DNA of 39,213 nucleotides from a virus (IMGVR_UViG_3300046794_000200:1-39213); one strand, 5' to 3'; positions 30,063-37,845 are shown, counted from the stretch's first letter. The notes: a model not told the origin generated them from the letters alone. Made by a program: numbers and translations.

Positions 30063-30103
30063 TTTATCAAACGCTTGACGACGAGTTTAGCAATTGATAC
30101 AGT
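30063..30103 (+). promoter_or_regulatory. Early promoter PL-like with repressor operator
   Basis: TTGACG (30075-30080), 17-base spacer, TACAGT (30098-30103). The operator TTTAGCAATTGATACA at 30086-30101 is one base different from the minus-strand reading of O1 (TTTATCAATTGATACA) and sits at the same place relative to the -10 box. A half-site TTTATCAA is at 30063-30070. Confidence 0.8.
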
Positions 30104-30155
30104 TACTCCATCGCAGCGAGCTCAGCGCCCGCCGAGCCGCGAACTGGAGAGAACC

Positions 30156-30317
30156 GTGTACGCACACATCTACAACGCACCTGGCAAGAAAACCCGTCTG
30201 TTCCTGACGACTGGCCCGTCGATCTCCGAAGGCGTCCTGTCCGAGCAGCTCTTCGATAGCAAGGCTGAGGCGAAGAGGGCGGCGAAGGCTGTCGGCGCCA
30301 AGGCTTGGAACTTCTGA
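30156..30317 (+). CDS. Small hypothetical early protein
   Basis: A 53-residue protein starting with GTG (GGAGAG seven to twelve bases upstream): M(V)YAHIYNAPGKKTRLFLTT, then SEGVLSEQLFDSKAEAKRAA and a basic end. First gene after the early promoter; short leader of about 45 bases. An ATG-type longer frame would begin inside the promoter and is not likely. Confidence 0.6.
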   Translation: MYAHIYNAPGKKTRLFLTTGPSISEGVLSEQLFDSKAEAKRAAKAVGAKAWNF

Positions 30318-30325
30318 GGCACTCC

Positions 30326-30685
30326 ATGGACCGCTTCCGCACCACCGCCGAAGAACGCGCATTCAAGCTGCAGCAGCTCATCGCCGCCCGCACCGAAGCT
30401 GTCGAGAACGACATCTTGATCGGCCGCGCCGCCACCCTGCGCGCAGTCGCCGAGAAAGCCAATGACCTGAACTGCGACGAGGACGAAGCCGAGGCCCTGG
30501 TCCGCGCTGCTGTGGTCGGCCGCACCGTGCTGGTCGGCGTGCGCATCGCCGCCGAGGTCCAGTTCGCCATCTTCCAGTACGTGAAGCCGCTGGCCGAAGC
30601 CGACATGGCTGATGCCGAGCGCAGCCGCGCCGAATCCCGAGACGACAACCGCATTGCGCAGGCTGTGGCCGCGCGGATGCACTGA
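30326..30685 (+). CDS. Hypothetical helical early protein
   Basis: A 119-residue, almost wholly helical protein (MDRFRTTAEERAFKLQQLIA, ENDILIGRAATLRAVAEKAN), acidic in the middle (DEDEAEALVRAAVVGRT). GAGG before the ATG at 30326. No family recognised; small helical proteins in this position sometimes inhibit host nucleases or regulators, which is only a guess. Confidence 0.65.
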   Translation: MDRFRTTAEERAFKLQQLIAARTEAVENDILIGRAATLRAVAEKANDLNCDEDEAEALVRAAVVGRTVLVGVRIAAEVQFAIFQYVKPLAEADMADAERSRAESRDDNRIAQAVAARMH

Positions 30686-30695
30686 GGAGTCGACC

Positions 30696-30893
30696 ATGTG
30701 CGAGCACTGCAACGACACCGGCAGCCGCAGCAAGGATATCGGCGGGCAGCTGGACTGCGTCCACTGCCAGGCGGCACAGCAGCGCGTCGAGCTCGAGGCT
30801 TGGTACAAGGCCGTCAAGAACCAGTACATCACCGTCGACCTGCTGTGGCTGGCCTTCCAGCGCGGCCAGGCAGAAGTCGGCGCTACCAATTAA
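30696..30893 (+). CDS. Small zinc-finger-like protein
   Basis: A 65-residue protein. MCEHCNDTGSRSKDIGGQLD then CVHCQAAQQRVELEAW: two CxxC pairs like a DnaJ-type zinc ribbon half. GAGGAG before the ATG. Likely structural zinc in a small regulatory or adaptor protein. Confidence 0.65.
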   Translation: MCEHCNDTGSRSKDIGGQLDCVHCQAAQQRVELEAWYKAVKNQYITVDLLWLAFQRGQAEVGATN

Positions 30894-30933
30894 ACAACCG
30901 CCGGCGGCGCCGGCCAGAACGAGGAGCAGCAGC

Positions 30934-31305
30934 ATGACCCGTAATCCGAACATCGCCGTGATCACGATCGGCTACAACACCCAGTTCGCGTTTGAAGACA
31001 CGCAGGCCGCTCTGGAGTTGATGGCCTTGATGTCGAAAGCAGTGAATGTCGACAGCCACACTTACGGACTTGGCGACCAGCCGTACTCGTACTTCCTTGC
31101 GGAGGATGGAACGCTGCCCGAATTGAAGTTCGTCCCGGCGCAAAAATTCAATCCGCATGAAACCGTCAAGGAAGCGAAGGCGCGCATGGAGCGCGAGAAG
31201 GCGGACCGTGAGGACTTGAATCAGCAGTTTCGTGAAGCGCCTGCGGCGCTGCCAGCACCGGGCGCCCCGGTCGTCGATGACCTGGCCGACGTGGACTTCC
31301 TGTGA
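30934..31305 (+). CDS. Hypothetical early protein
   Basis: A 123-residue protein, MTRNPNIAVITIGYNTQFAF, then EDTQAALELMALMSKAVNVD and DQPYSYFLAEDGTLPELKFV, with a charged helix and an Ala/Pro-rich acidic tail (PVVDDLADVDFL). The acidic C-terminal tip recalls SSB-type or DNA-mimic tails but no domain supports this. Proteins of this pattern occur near phage recombination genes. Confidence 0.65.
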   Translation: MTRNPNIAVITIGYNTQFAFEDTQAALELMALMSKAVNVDSHTYGLGDQPYSYFLAEDGTLPELKFVPAQKFNPHETVKEAKARMEREKADREDLNQQFREAPAALPAPGAPVVDDLADVDFL

Positions 31306-31508
31306 TCGCCGCCCGCATCGCCCAGCGCCTGGTGCGCAAGCTCGCCAAGCCGATAGCCCTGGCTTGGAACTCGTGGCAGCTCAAGCAGAGCCGCGAGGAC
31401 GTCGACTACTTCGAATCGTTCCGCGTGATGCTGGCGGAGAAGGAAGCTGAGCAGCACATCCGCCAGATGCGCCTGACCCGGCAGCGCAACGAGATCGCGG
31501 GGTGGTAG
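31302..31508 (+). CDS. Small basic hypothetical protein
   Basis: A 68-residue helical, basic protein starting with GTG (MIAARIAQRLVRKLAKPIAL), overlapping the previous stop as GTGA. Ends RQMRLTRQRNEIAGW. No family recognised. Confidence 0.55.
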   Translation: MIAARIAQRLVRKLAKPIALAWNSWQLKQSREDVDYFESFRVMLAEKEAEQHIRQMRLTRQRNEIAGW

Positions 31509-31510
31509 CC

Positions 31511-31615
31511 GTGATCCGCTTCGTGATTTACCAGTACCGCTACAACTGCCGCACTGGCCTCGGCCGGCGCCAAGCGATTTCCCGCGCTGTGCGCACCTAC
31601 CTACGGGGTTTCTGA
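31511..31615 (+). CDS. Tiny basic protein
   Basis: A 34-residue frame from GTG: MIRFVIYQYRYNCRTGLGRR then QAISRAVRTYLRGF. GGGGTGG lies upstream. It fills the gap between its neighbours exactly, two bases before the YqaJ ATG, which supports it. Function unknown. Confidence 0.5.
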   Translation: MIRFVIYQYRYNCRTGLGRRQAISRAVRTYLRGF

Positions 31616-31617
31616 CC

Positions 31618-32526
31618 ATGAACGCAATCGTCGATCCGAGCAACTACGATCGGACCAAATACATAGGTGGAAGCGACATCGCCGCCATTCTGGGCGTCAG
31701 CCCCTGGCGCAACGTCGTCGACCTTTGGCTGGACAAGATCACGCCGCGCGCCGAGAACGGCCAGAACGCCGGCGCCAAGCGCCGCGGTTCCCGTATGGAG
31801 CCGTACATCCTCGACATGATCCGCGAGGAGCACGGCCTGGAGATTGTGACCGCGAACCAGCGTTACATCGACACCGAGCTGCCCTTCATGGCCGCCGAAA
31901 TCGACTTCGAATACCGCGACCTGGAGACGGGTGCGATCGAGAACGGCGAGATCAAGACCGTGCACCCGTTCAAGGCGAAGGAGTGGGGCGAGAACGGTAC
32001 CGACCAGTTGCCGCTTCACTACGTCGCCCAGGTTCAGCACGGGCTGGGCGTGCGCTCGGCGCGCCGCTGCCGCGTGTTTGCCCTGATCGGCGACGACCTG
32101 AAGCCCTATGTCGTGGACCGCGACGACGAGCTGATTGAGGCCATGCGTGCGCGCGCCGTCGAGTTCTGGACAAAACACGTGCTGGCGAAGGTGCAGCCGC
32201 CGCTCGACTACGAGCACAAAGACATCATCGAGACGCTGAAGCGACTCTACCCCGGCACCGACGGCACGATCATCGATGCCAACCCGATGCACGAACACTG
32301 GCGCGCAGTCATCGGCACTGCTGCCGAGATGCGCGATCACTACGAGAACATCCTCGCCGGCGCCAAGGCCCACCTGCTCGCCGAGATGGGCAACGCAAGC
32401 GCAATCAAGTTCCATGACGGCATGGCGTTCACCCGCAAGGTCATCAAGAAGAAGCCCTACACCGTCGAATACGCCGCGCAGAGCTACGTCGACTTCCGCC
32501 TTTCCAAACTGAAGGAGAACGCATAA
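31618..32526 (+). CDS. YqaJ-type viral recombinase exonuclease
   Basis: A 302-residue PD-(D/E)xK nuclease. RTKYIGGSDIAAILGVSPW is the family start motif; KRRGSRMEPYILDMI holds the conserved Glu; MAAEIDFEYRD and NGEIKTVHPF supply the catalytic D and ExK; VAQVQHGLGV the Gln motif. It would resect double-stranded ends to give 3' tails for the RecT annealase encoded next, forming a Red-like recombination pair. Confidence 0.92.
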   Translation: MNAIVDPSNYDRTKYIGGSDIAAILGVSPWRNVVDLWLDKITPRAENGQNAGAKRRGSRMEPYILDMIREEHGLEIVTANQRYIDTELPFMAAEIDFEYRDLETGAIENGEIKTVHPFKAKEWGENGTDQLPLHYVAQVQHGLGVRSARRCRVFALIGDDLKPYVVDRDDELIEAMRARAVEFWTKHVLAKVQPPLDYEHKDIIETLKRLYPGTDGTIIDANPMHEHWRAVIGTAAEMRDHYENILAGAKAHLLAEMGNASAIKFHDGMAFTRKVIKKKPYTVEYAAQSYVDFRLSKLKENA

Positions 32527-33576
32527 ATGAGCACGTCCCAACTAAAAGCCATCGCGACCGGCCAAGCCCCCAAAACTGAGAAGCCGAAGGATCTGGCGCA
32601 GCTGATGGCCAGTCCGGCCGTACAGTCCCAGCTCAAGGTCGCGCTGCCTCGCCACATGACCGCCGAGCGTATGGCGCGCATCGCCACCACCGAGATGCGC
32701 AAGGTGCCGAAGTTGGCCCAGTGCGATCCGATGTCGTTCCTCGGCGCCGTTATCCAGTGCGCGCAGTTGGGCCTGGAGCCGGGCAATGCCATGGGTCACG
32801 CCTACATCCTGCCGTTCGACAAACGCCAGAAGGTGAACGGCACCTGGCAGACCGTCTCCACCGAGGCGCAGGTGATTATCGGCTACCGCGGGATGATCGA
32901 CCTTGCGCGCCGCAGCGGCCAGATCGTGAGCATCGAGGCGCGCGCCGTCTACGACGGCGACGAGTTCGATTGTTCGCTGGGCCTGGAATCGAAGCTGACC
33001 CACACGCCTGACTGGCAGAACCCGAACCGCTCGCAGCCGGACAAGCTCCGCTTCGTGTATGCGGTAGCGAAGTTGAAGGACGGTGGCATCCAGTTTGACG
33101 TGATGTCGCGTGCCGAGGTCGACGGCATCCGCGCGCGCAGCAAGTCGGCCGACAACGGCCCCTGGGTGACCGACTACGCGGCCATGGCTTTGAAGACGGT
33201 TGTGCGCCGGCTGTTCAAGTTCCTGCCGGTGTCGATCGAGATCCAGCAGGCGGTGAGCCTGGACGAGCAGGCCGAGGCCGGCGTCAGCCAGCAGAACAGC
33301 GCGATCATCGACGGCAACTTCACCGAGGTGGATGCACCGCTCGAGCTGGACGCCGAGCCAGCCGCGCCAGCGGCGGCCAAGGCTGAGAAGCAGGGCGGCC
33401 AGCAGCAGGGCGAAAGCGATGCCTACGACGCTATGTTCCAGCGCATCACCAAGTGCAACGACATCGAAGCGCTCGACATCATGGCCGACGAGATCCGCGA
33501 GGTCGCGAACGACGCCGACGCGCTGAAGCTGACCGAGCTGTACAAGCAGCGCCGCGTCGAGCTGGTCGGAGACTGA
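32527..33576 (+). CDS. recT: RecT single-strand annealing protein
   Basis: A 349-residue RecT family protein. ALPRHMTAERMARIATTEMR, CDPMSFLGAVIQCAQLGLEP, AMGHAYILPF, and QVIIGYRGMIDLARRSGQIV are hallmark motifs; WVTDYAAMALKTVVRRLFKF closes the core. The C-terminal 90 residues are an Ala/Gln-rich linker and a charged helix (ALDIMADEIREVANDADALK). The ATG follows the YqaJ stop directly. It anneals strands made by the exonuclease. Confidence 0.93.
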   Translation: MSTSQLKAIATGQAPKTEKPKDLAQLMASPAVQSQLKVALPRHMTAERMARIATTEMRKVPKLAQCDPMSFLGAVIQCAQLGLEPGNAMGHAYILPFDKRQKVNGTWQTVSTEAQVIIGYRGMIDLARRSGQIVSIEARAVYDGDEFDCSLGLESKLTHTPDWQNPNRSQPDKLRFVYAVAKLKDGGIQFDVMSRAEVDGIRARSKSADNGPWVTDYAAMALKTVVRRLFKFLPVSIEIQQAVSLDEQAEAGVSQQNSAIIDGNFTEVDAPLELDAEPAAPAAAKAEKQGGQQQGESDAYDAMFQRITKCNDIEALDIMADEIREVANDADALKLTELYKQRRVELVGD

Positions 33577-33580
33577 TCCG

Positions 33581-33826
33581 ATGACCGGCCTGCGCCCATG
33601 CCTCTGGACGGTCCTGCAGTGCAAGCAGCAGGACTTCCAGCGATTCCTCGGCGTCACCGGTGAGCAGGCCGCCGCCAGCCGCGTCAAGCAGCTGTGCGAA
33701 GTCGGCTCCCGCGCCGAGCTGGACCGCGACCCGGCCGCCCAGGCGCGCTGGGATGAACGGATCCGCCGCGCTTACCTGAAACACCAGCAGTACCCCACCA
33801 ACCACAACCAGGACCAGGAGATGTAA
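33581..33826 (+). CDS. Hypothetical protein of the recombination operon
   Basis: An 81-residue protein, MTGLRPCLWTVLQCKQQDFQ, then RFLGVTGEQAAASRVKQLCE and a charged tail rich in Arg, Asn and Gln. Four bases after recT. No domain recognised. Confidence 0.62.
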   Translation: MTGLRPCLWTVLQCKQQDFQRFLGVTGEQAAASRVKQLCEVGSRAELDRDPAAQARWDERIRRAYLKHQQYPTNHNQDQEM

Positions 33827-33831
33827 CCACC

Positions 33832-34347
33832 ATGTTCGCAATCGAATCCCTCAATACCCAGCTGGCGTCCGTCAATGCACGCGCCGAACTGCACGGCCAG
33901 GAGAAGAAGCCGGCCTTCGACCTCAAGTTGATCTGCGCCATGCCGAACGACGTACTGATCGACTTTCACCCGGAGCTGCGTTCCTGGCTGTTCAAGCCGA
34001 ACGAAGATCCCGACCTGGTCGAGCAGGCAGATCCGGGCGCGCTGACGGCGTTGCGCTTTCCGAAGCTGGGCGCCCAGAAGTGGGATTTCGAAGCGGAAGG
34101 CTACACGCTGCGCATCGCCTACGGCATCGGCGGCCCGAGCGACATCGTGCTGTCAGAGTGCAAGGTGCACAAGATCTCGTTCGTCTGCCAGCAGGGCGGC
34201 ACGGTATCGGTGCAGTGCACGGTGATCGCGCACCCGGATTCCGCCATCGTCGGCCGCCTATGCGAGATGATCCAGCAGACCGTCGAGATGGACCTGACGC
34301 CGCCTGAGCCGCAGACGCTGGGCCAGCTGTTCGGCGAGGCAGCCTGA
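33832..34347 (+). CDS. Hypothetical protein linked to RecT
   Basis: A 171-residue protein, MFAIESLNTQLASVNARAEL, then HGQEKKPAFDLKLICAMPND, FHPELRSWLFK and LSECKVHKISFVCQQGGTVS with a beta-rich second half. Similar proteins often accompany YqaJ/RecT genes in betaproteobacterial phages; a recombination-accessory role is inferred from position only. Confidence 0.68.
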   Translation: MFAIESLNTQLASVNARAELHGQEKKPAFDLKLICAMPNDVLIDFHPELRSWLFKPNEDPDLVEQADPGALTALRFPKLGAQKWDFEAEGYTLRIAYGIGGPSDIVLSECKVHKISFVCQQGGTVSVQCTVIAHPDSAIVGRLCEMIQQTVEMDLTPPEPQTLGQLFGEAA

Positions 34348-34349
34348 TC

Positions 34350-34763
34350 ATGCGCGCCGCCCACCACAAGCCGCGGAAGAACCTGGCAAATCTGTCCTGC
34401 GCCGAGAAGGTATCGCGCCGCGACCGCGCCATCGTGCGCATTGGCGAGCTGCTGGCCGAGATGCAGCGCACCGTGGTCGAGCTGGCCGCGGAGCTGAGCA
34501 TTCCGTGGAACACGGTCTACGGCTATCTGCGGTTCATGCAGGAGGTGGGCGACGCGCACCAGACCGGCCGGTTCGCTGGCGACCGTCGCGAGCTTTGGGC
34601 AGCTGGGCCTGCGCGTCCGGGCCAGCCGGTCGAATCGATCGACGACAGCCCGCGCCGGGCGTGGATCGTGCCGGCATGCCAGATGGGCATGCCACGCGAT
34701 CCGTTGGTGGCGGCGCTTTTTGGCCCGGCGCAGGCAGCGAATACCTCGTGGTGCAAATTGTGA
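34350..34763 (+). CDS. Small HTH protein
   Basis: A 137-residue protein. SRRDRAIVRIGELLAEMQRT then VVELAAELSIPWNTVYGYLR is a winged-helix-like HTH with the recognition helix IPWNTVYGYL. The C-terminal half is Pro/Ala-rich without evident fold. Two bases after the preceding stop. Followed by the converging membrane-gene cassette; no terminator is visible in the 15-base gap. Confidence 0.68.
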   Translation: MRAAHHKPRKNLANLSCAEKVSRRDRAIVRIGELLAEMQRTVVELAAELSIPWNTVYGYLRFMQEVGDAHQTGRFAGDRRELWAAGPARPGQPVESIDDSPRRAWIVPACQMGMPRDPLVAALFGPAQAANTSWCKL

Positions 34764-34777
34764 TCGACAGGCCCTAT

Positions 34778-35428
34778 TTAGCCCGGCGTCACCTGAAGCT
34801 CGTTGGTGAGCGACAGTGCGCGCGCTCCTGCTTGACAAGCTTCCATGGCCTCTCGCACAAGACCTTCTGCCCGGAGCAACTGGTTTCGAATCCCTTCAGT
34901 GGCTTCCATCCGATCAACCACGGTTATCAGATGGTGCGCGCCCGCCTGTTGGTTAAGTCTTCGTCGAGCCATGCGCAATTTGGCGGCGGCTTCCGCAAGC
35001 TTGAACGATGCATTACCAGGCAGAGGCGCGAGCAAGATCAGGTCGTTCGTGTTCCAGAGCTCTGTGTCACCGAGTTCCTGAAGACACATCACAAAAAGGT
35101 CGGGCGGTGGATCAATGATTTCAGCATGGACGAGTCGGCTGGCGACGCGTCCGATTACGTTATGCGCATGCGCCAGCTCCAAGTTAAGTTCGGTCCCTCG
35201 AAGCCTGGCAGTGAGAAGCTCGGCGCGCTCCCGCTTTCTGGACTCGGTCCGAGCTATGTAGATTGTGCCGAGAAGAGTGCCAACGGTCCCTACCGACCCG
35301 ACCCATGTGGCCCAGTCGGATTTGCTGAGGTCGGAGTCCAAGCCGACAAGGATGAGGTCCGTTGTCGCACCGATCGCCAGCAGGATCCCGATGACGTACG
35401 GGTTGTTCAGCCATTTCATAAGAGTCAT
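34778..35428 (-). CDS. Membrane protein of accessory cassette
   Basis: A 216-residue protein with two transmembrane segments: NPYVIGILLAIGATTDLILV (about 8-28) and WATWVGSVGTVGTLLGTIYI (about 39-58), then a soluble helical domain of about 155 residues (RKRERAELLTARLRGTELNL). It is on the strand opposite the surrounding operon, paired with a second gene of the same layout. The start is either 35428 or the ATG three codons later. Probably a conversion or exclusion gene; no family assigned. Confidence 0.68.
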   Translation of the reverse strand: MTLMKWLNNPYVIGILLAIGATTDLILVGLDSDLSKSDWATWVGSVGTVGTLLGTIYIARTESRKRERAELLTARLRGTELNLELAHAHNVIGRVASRLVHAEIIDPPPDLFVMCLQELGDTELWNTNDLILLAPLPGNASFKLAEAAAKLRMARRRLNQQAGAHHLITVVDRMEATEGIRNQLLRAEGLVREAMEACQAGARALSLTNELQVTPG

Positions 35429-35443
35429 CAGTATTCGGCTGCC

Positions 35444-36073
35444 TTAGCTCATGTCGTTCCGCGCAGCATGCAGAAGCTTCGCTGCTTTGGCTATAGATTT
35501 TATGCAAAGGTCGACACCCCCTCTGTCAAACGGTATCAGGTGCGGATAGGACGCACCTTCGCGCTCACTTTCAAATTTCGCGCCTGCGCGGTCAACGTTT
35601 GTACGGAGGTCGTGCATTGCATTCCGCAAAGTGAGGAACGTACTAACAGTTTCATAAGAACCGAGCTCATGGGCGGGAATGACCTGCAGTGCGTCCATGA
35701 GGTCACTCATGAAGCGCTCCGAGTACTGAATGCTGAGAGCCAAATAGATCGCATAGCCATTTTGGAATATGCCCGAAATGCGGTTCGCATATGCCTCTGC
35801 TGTGTCGACGACCGCAAGCACTGCGTCGAACTTACGCTGAGCCGCAATCCTGTCAGCTTCGCGAACTGTTTGAAGCGCGTCGTGGCTTTGCTTCAGTCCA
35901 GCTCGGTATGAGAAGTAAATCGCGGCGACCGCACCGATAGCCTGCGCCCATCCGGAATCGAGGGGCGACCAGGTTACGAAGTCGACTGTCCAGCGGATGA
36001 CAAGCAAAGTGGCGATGAAGAGCAGCAGGCCGAGTGCCCAAGCGCCGAATTTTCCAAGTTCTTCATTCCTCAT
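35444..36073 (-). CDS. Membrane protein of accessory cassette
   Basis: A 209-residue protein with two transmembrane segments: FGAWALGLLLFIATLLVIRW (about 8-27) and SGWAQAIGAVAAIYFSYRAG (about 40-59), then a helical cytosolic domain (ADRIAAQRKFDAVLAVVDTA). The layout matches the gene downstream (34778-35428), including 'W-A-x-x-[IV]-G-[AS]-V' in the second span. GAGG stands five bases before the ATG. By eye the pair is more AT-rich than its neighbours, suggesting separate acquisition. Confidence 0.68.
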   Translation of the reverse strand: MRNEELGKFGAWALGLLLFIATLLVIRWTVDFVTWSPLDSGWAQAIGAVAAIYFSYRAGLKQSHDALQTVREADRIAAQRKFDAVLAVVDTAEAYANRISGIFQNGYAIYLALSIQYSERFMSDLMDALQVIPAHELGSYETVSTFLTLRNAMHDLRTNVDRAGAKFESEREGASYPHLIPFDRGGVDLCIKSIAKAAKLLHAARNDMS

Positions 36074-36082
36074 TGCCACCTC

Positions 36083-36094
36083 AGCAATTAATTG
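36083..36094. promoter_or_regulatory. Palindrome in the divergent intergenic region
   Basis: GCAATTAATTGC is a perfect 12-base palindrome located ten bases upstream of the membrane-gene ATG and 45 bases upstream of the plus-strand gene at 36139. It could be an operator for the cassette. No promoter boxes stand out. Confidence 0.35.
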
Positions 36095-36138
36095 CAAAAG
36101 CGTAACACTACACCAAATAGACTGTGAGAAAGGAAAAC

Positions 36139-36501
36139 ATGGACACCGATATCCTGCACGAAGCGAAGCGCCTGCGCCTGCTGGCCGCGGCGCTCGAGCT
36201 GCAGCACTACACCAGCACTGCGGCGAACATGGTTCCGATCCCTGGCGGCGACCAGGTGATCGCGATTGGCACGCCGGGGGACGTCGCGCGGCTTCTCGCT
36301 AATCAGGCCAAGGCGGCTCCCTTGGAACAGATGGATGATCGAGATGTCAGTCAGACCTCCTGCGATCACGATTCCTATGATCTAGATGAGATGTGCGGCA
36401 CCTGCGACGGGCAAGGCGAGGTCACGACCATGGGTGGGCCGATGGACGACGAGCCGCCAATTAAGAAGTGCGGGGACTGCGGCGGAACGGGGAAGGCATG
36501 A
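36139..36501 (+). CDS. Hypothetical protein with C-terminal zinc-ribbon motif
   Basis: A 120-residue protein, MDTDILHEAKRLRLLAAALE, a middle region with VIAIGTPGDVARLLANQAKA, and a C-terminal DnaJ-like cysteine region MCGTCDGQGEV...KKCGDCGGTGKA with two CxxCxGxG units. AAAGGAAA before the ATG. Its stop overlaps the start of the PP-loop gene (ATGA), so the two may act together, perhaps as zinc-binding partner. Confidence 0.68.
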   Translation: MDTDILHEAKRLRLLAAALELQHYTSTAANMVPIPGGDQVIAIGTPGDVARLLANQAKAAPLEQMDDRDVSQTSCDHDSYDLDEMCGTCDGQGEVTTMGGPMDDEPPIKKCGDCGGTGKA

Positions 36502-37319
36502 AACACATCGCTTTACTGTCAGGCGGTCATTCGTCCGGTAAGGTCGCAATCGAAGTGGTCCGGCGCTTCGGCAAAGAAAACGTGATTCTGCTTAATCACG
36601 ATCTGCCGGCGCTGGTCGAAGCGGAAGACATCAAGCGCTTTAAGCGCGAGGTTGCAGCCTACGTTGGCTTGCCCATCACCTATGTGAATCATCCGGATCC
36701 CGAAGCAAACCAGTTTTCGGTGTGCATTCAAGCCCAGGCGTTCAAGGTGGACTCCGGGCCAGAGCTGTGTACCGCTAGGCTAAAGACCGAGCCGTTCATG
36801 CGCTATTTGGCGGCACAGTTCCCCGACAAGGACTGCATCATCTATTACGGCTATGACGCCAACGAGATGCACCGCGTCCAGCGACGGATTGGCGTTCTCG
36901 GTCCGTTGGGCTACAAGACGGATTACCCGCTTGCACTCTGGGGCGCAGAAAGTCGGACGATTTTCAGCACGATGGAAGTCGGGATTGCTCCGCCAATGGG
37001 ATACAGCCAGTTCAAGCACGCCAACTGCATCGGTTGCCTAAAGGCGGGCTGGCAGCACTGGTACATCGTCTACTGCACCCGCCCCGATATTTGGGCGCTC
37101 GGGAAGCAGGCCGAGGACATCATCGGCTACGCGATCCACCACGACGAGAGTGGCCCGGTGTACATGGAGGATATGGAAGAGAAGTTTGCAGCGATGCGTT
37201 GTGCCGGCGTCCCGCAGACCGAGCATATCCCGCATCAGAAATTCTGGGCGAAGGCCAACAAGATCGTGAAGATATCTGCCCAGCAACAGTCAATATTACC
37301 TTGCGAGTGCTCGACATGA
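36498..37319 (+). CDS. PP-loop ATPase of PAPS-reductase / DndC-like type
   Basis: A 273-residue protein. MKHIALLSGGHSSGKVAIEV carries a modified PP-loop (SGGHSSG instead of SGGxDS), followed by ENVILLNHDLPALVEAEDIK. ELCTARLKTEPFMRYL and CIGCLKAGWQHW are cysteine motifs typical of the phage PAPS-reductase-like family, in which ATP activates a substrate for sulfur or related chemistry. GGGGAAGG before the ATG. The reaction is unknown; nucleotide or tRNA/DNA modification is possible. AT-richer than the recombination genes. Confidence 0.78.
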   Translation: MKHIALLSGGHSSGKVAIEVVRRFGKENVILLNHDLPALVEAEDIKRFKREVAAYVGLPITYVNHPDPEANQFSVCIQAQAFKVDSGPELCTARLKTEPFMRYLAAQFPDKDCIIYYGYDANEMHRVQRRIGVLGPLGYKTDYPLALWGAESRTIFSTMEVGIAPPMGYSQFKHANCIGCLKAGWQHWYIVYCTRPDIWALGKQAEDIIGYAIHHDESGPVYMEDMEEKFAAMRCAGVPQTEHIPHQKFWAKANKIVKISAQQQSILPCECST

Positions 37320-37666
37320 ACACGACCCACACCGCCAGCAGCGGCACCGACCTAGACCAGCTGAAGCCGAACGCGCCGGTCGTTTATGCGCCTGTTCAAG
37401 CCGCTGCCTATCGCCACGGCTACAGGAAAGCGATCAGCGATGTAAAGGTTGCGCTCGAGGCCTGGCGCGCACCAGTACCGGCAGCACCCCAGCAGGACGC
37501 GCTGGATGCGGCGCGGTATCGCTGGCTGCGCGACCAGGACATCATGAAACAGTTCGGCACGCTCACGCCGTATATCGTCCAAGGCCAAACTATGCGCGTG
37601 CTGGAAGGAAAAGAGGCCGACGCCGCTATCGACGCAGCGCGTGCCGCCAAAGGAGAGACGCAATGA
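37316..37666 (+). CDS. Conserved phage-type hypothetical protein
   Basis: A 116-residue protein, MNTTHTASSGTDLDQLKPNA, then AAAYRHGYRKAISDVKVALE, DALDAARYRWLRDQDIMKQF and KEADAAIDAARAAKGETQ. The 'ALDAARYRWLRD ... LEG.EADAAIDAA' combination recurs in phages of Burkholderiales; role unknown. Coupled to both neighbours by ATGA overlaps. Confidence 0.72.
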   Translation: MNTTHTASSGTDLDQLKPNAPVVYAPVQAAAYRHGYRKAISDVKVALEAWRAPVPAAPQQDALDAARYRWLRDQDIMKQFGTLTPYIVQGQTMRVLEGKEADAAIDAARAAKGETQ

Positions 37667-37845
37667 TCATCGAACGCAAAGCAGATCGGCGGCGCAGCGC
37701 GTCGTCGTACTTTACCAGCCCGGTCAATGATAGGCGTCGGCCGAAGTTCGAGCGCCGTGGGACTGTGGTCGAAGCGCCGGAGCCGGTGCGCGAGGTGCGG
37801 CTGTACGGAGAGCGCCGGCTGCTGCCGGACGCGGGAATGGAGTAG
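37663..37845 (+). CDS. Small basic hypothetical protein
   Basis: A 60-residue, Arg-rich protein (MIIERKADRRRSASSYFTSP, then VNDRRRPKFERRGTVVEAPE). ATGA overlap with the gene before it. Its RRSAS...DRRR pattern recalls short PilZ-neighbour-like basic peptides, but nothing firm can be said. Confidence 0.55.
   Translation: MIIERKADRRRSASSYFTSPVNDRRRPKFERRGTVVEAPEPVREVRLYGERRLLPDAGME

Noticed and set aside
30326-31305. Anti-CRISPR or toxin-antitoxin pair among the small early genes
   Set aside because: No sequence feature supports either; small unknown early genes alone are not evidence.
34505-35911. Long plus-strand frame through the membrane cassette
   Set aside because: Its sequence lacks hydrophobic or domain patterns, whereas the two minus-strand frames encode clear transmembrane segments and have their own starts.
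34778-36073. Toxin-antitoxin interpretation of the two membrane genes
   Set aside because: Both proteins are of similar size and layout with two membrane spans, and neither looks like an antitoxin.
36498-37319. Complete Dnd phosphorothioation system
   Set aside because: Only one PP-loop protein is present; no DndB, DndD or DndE-like genes are found nearby.
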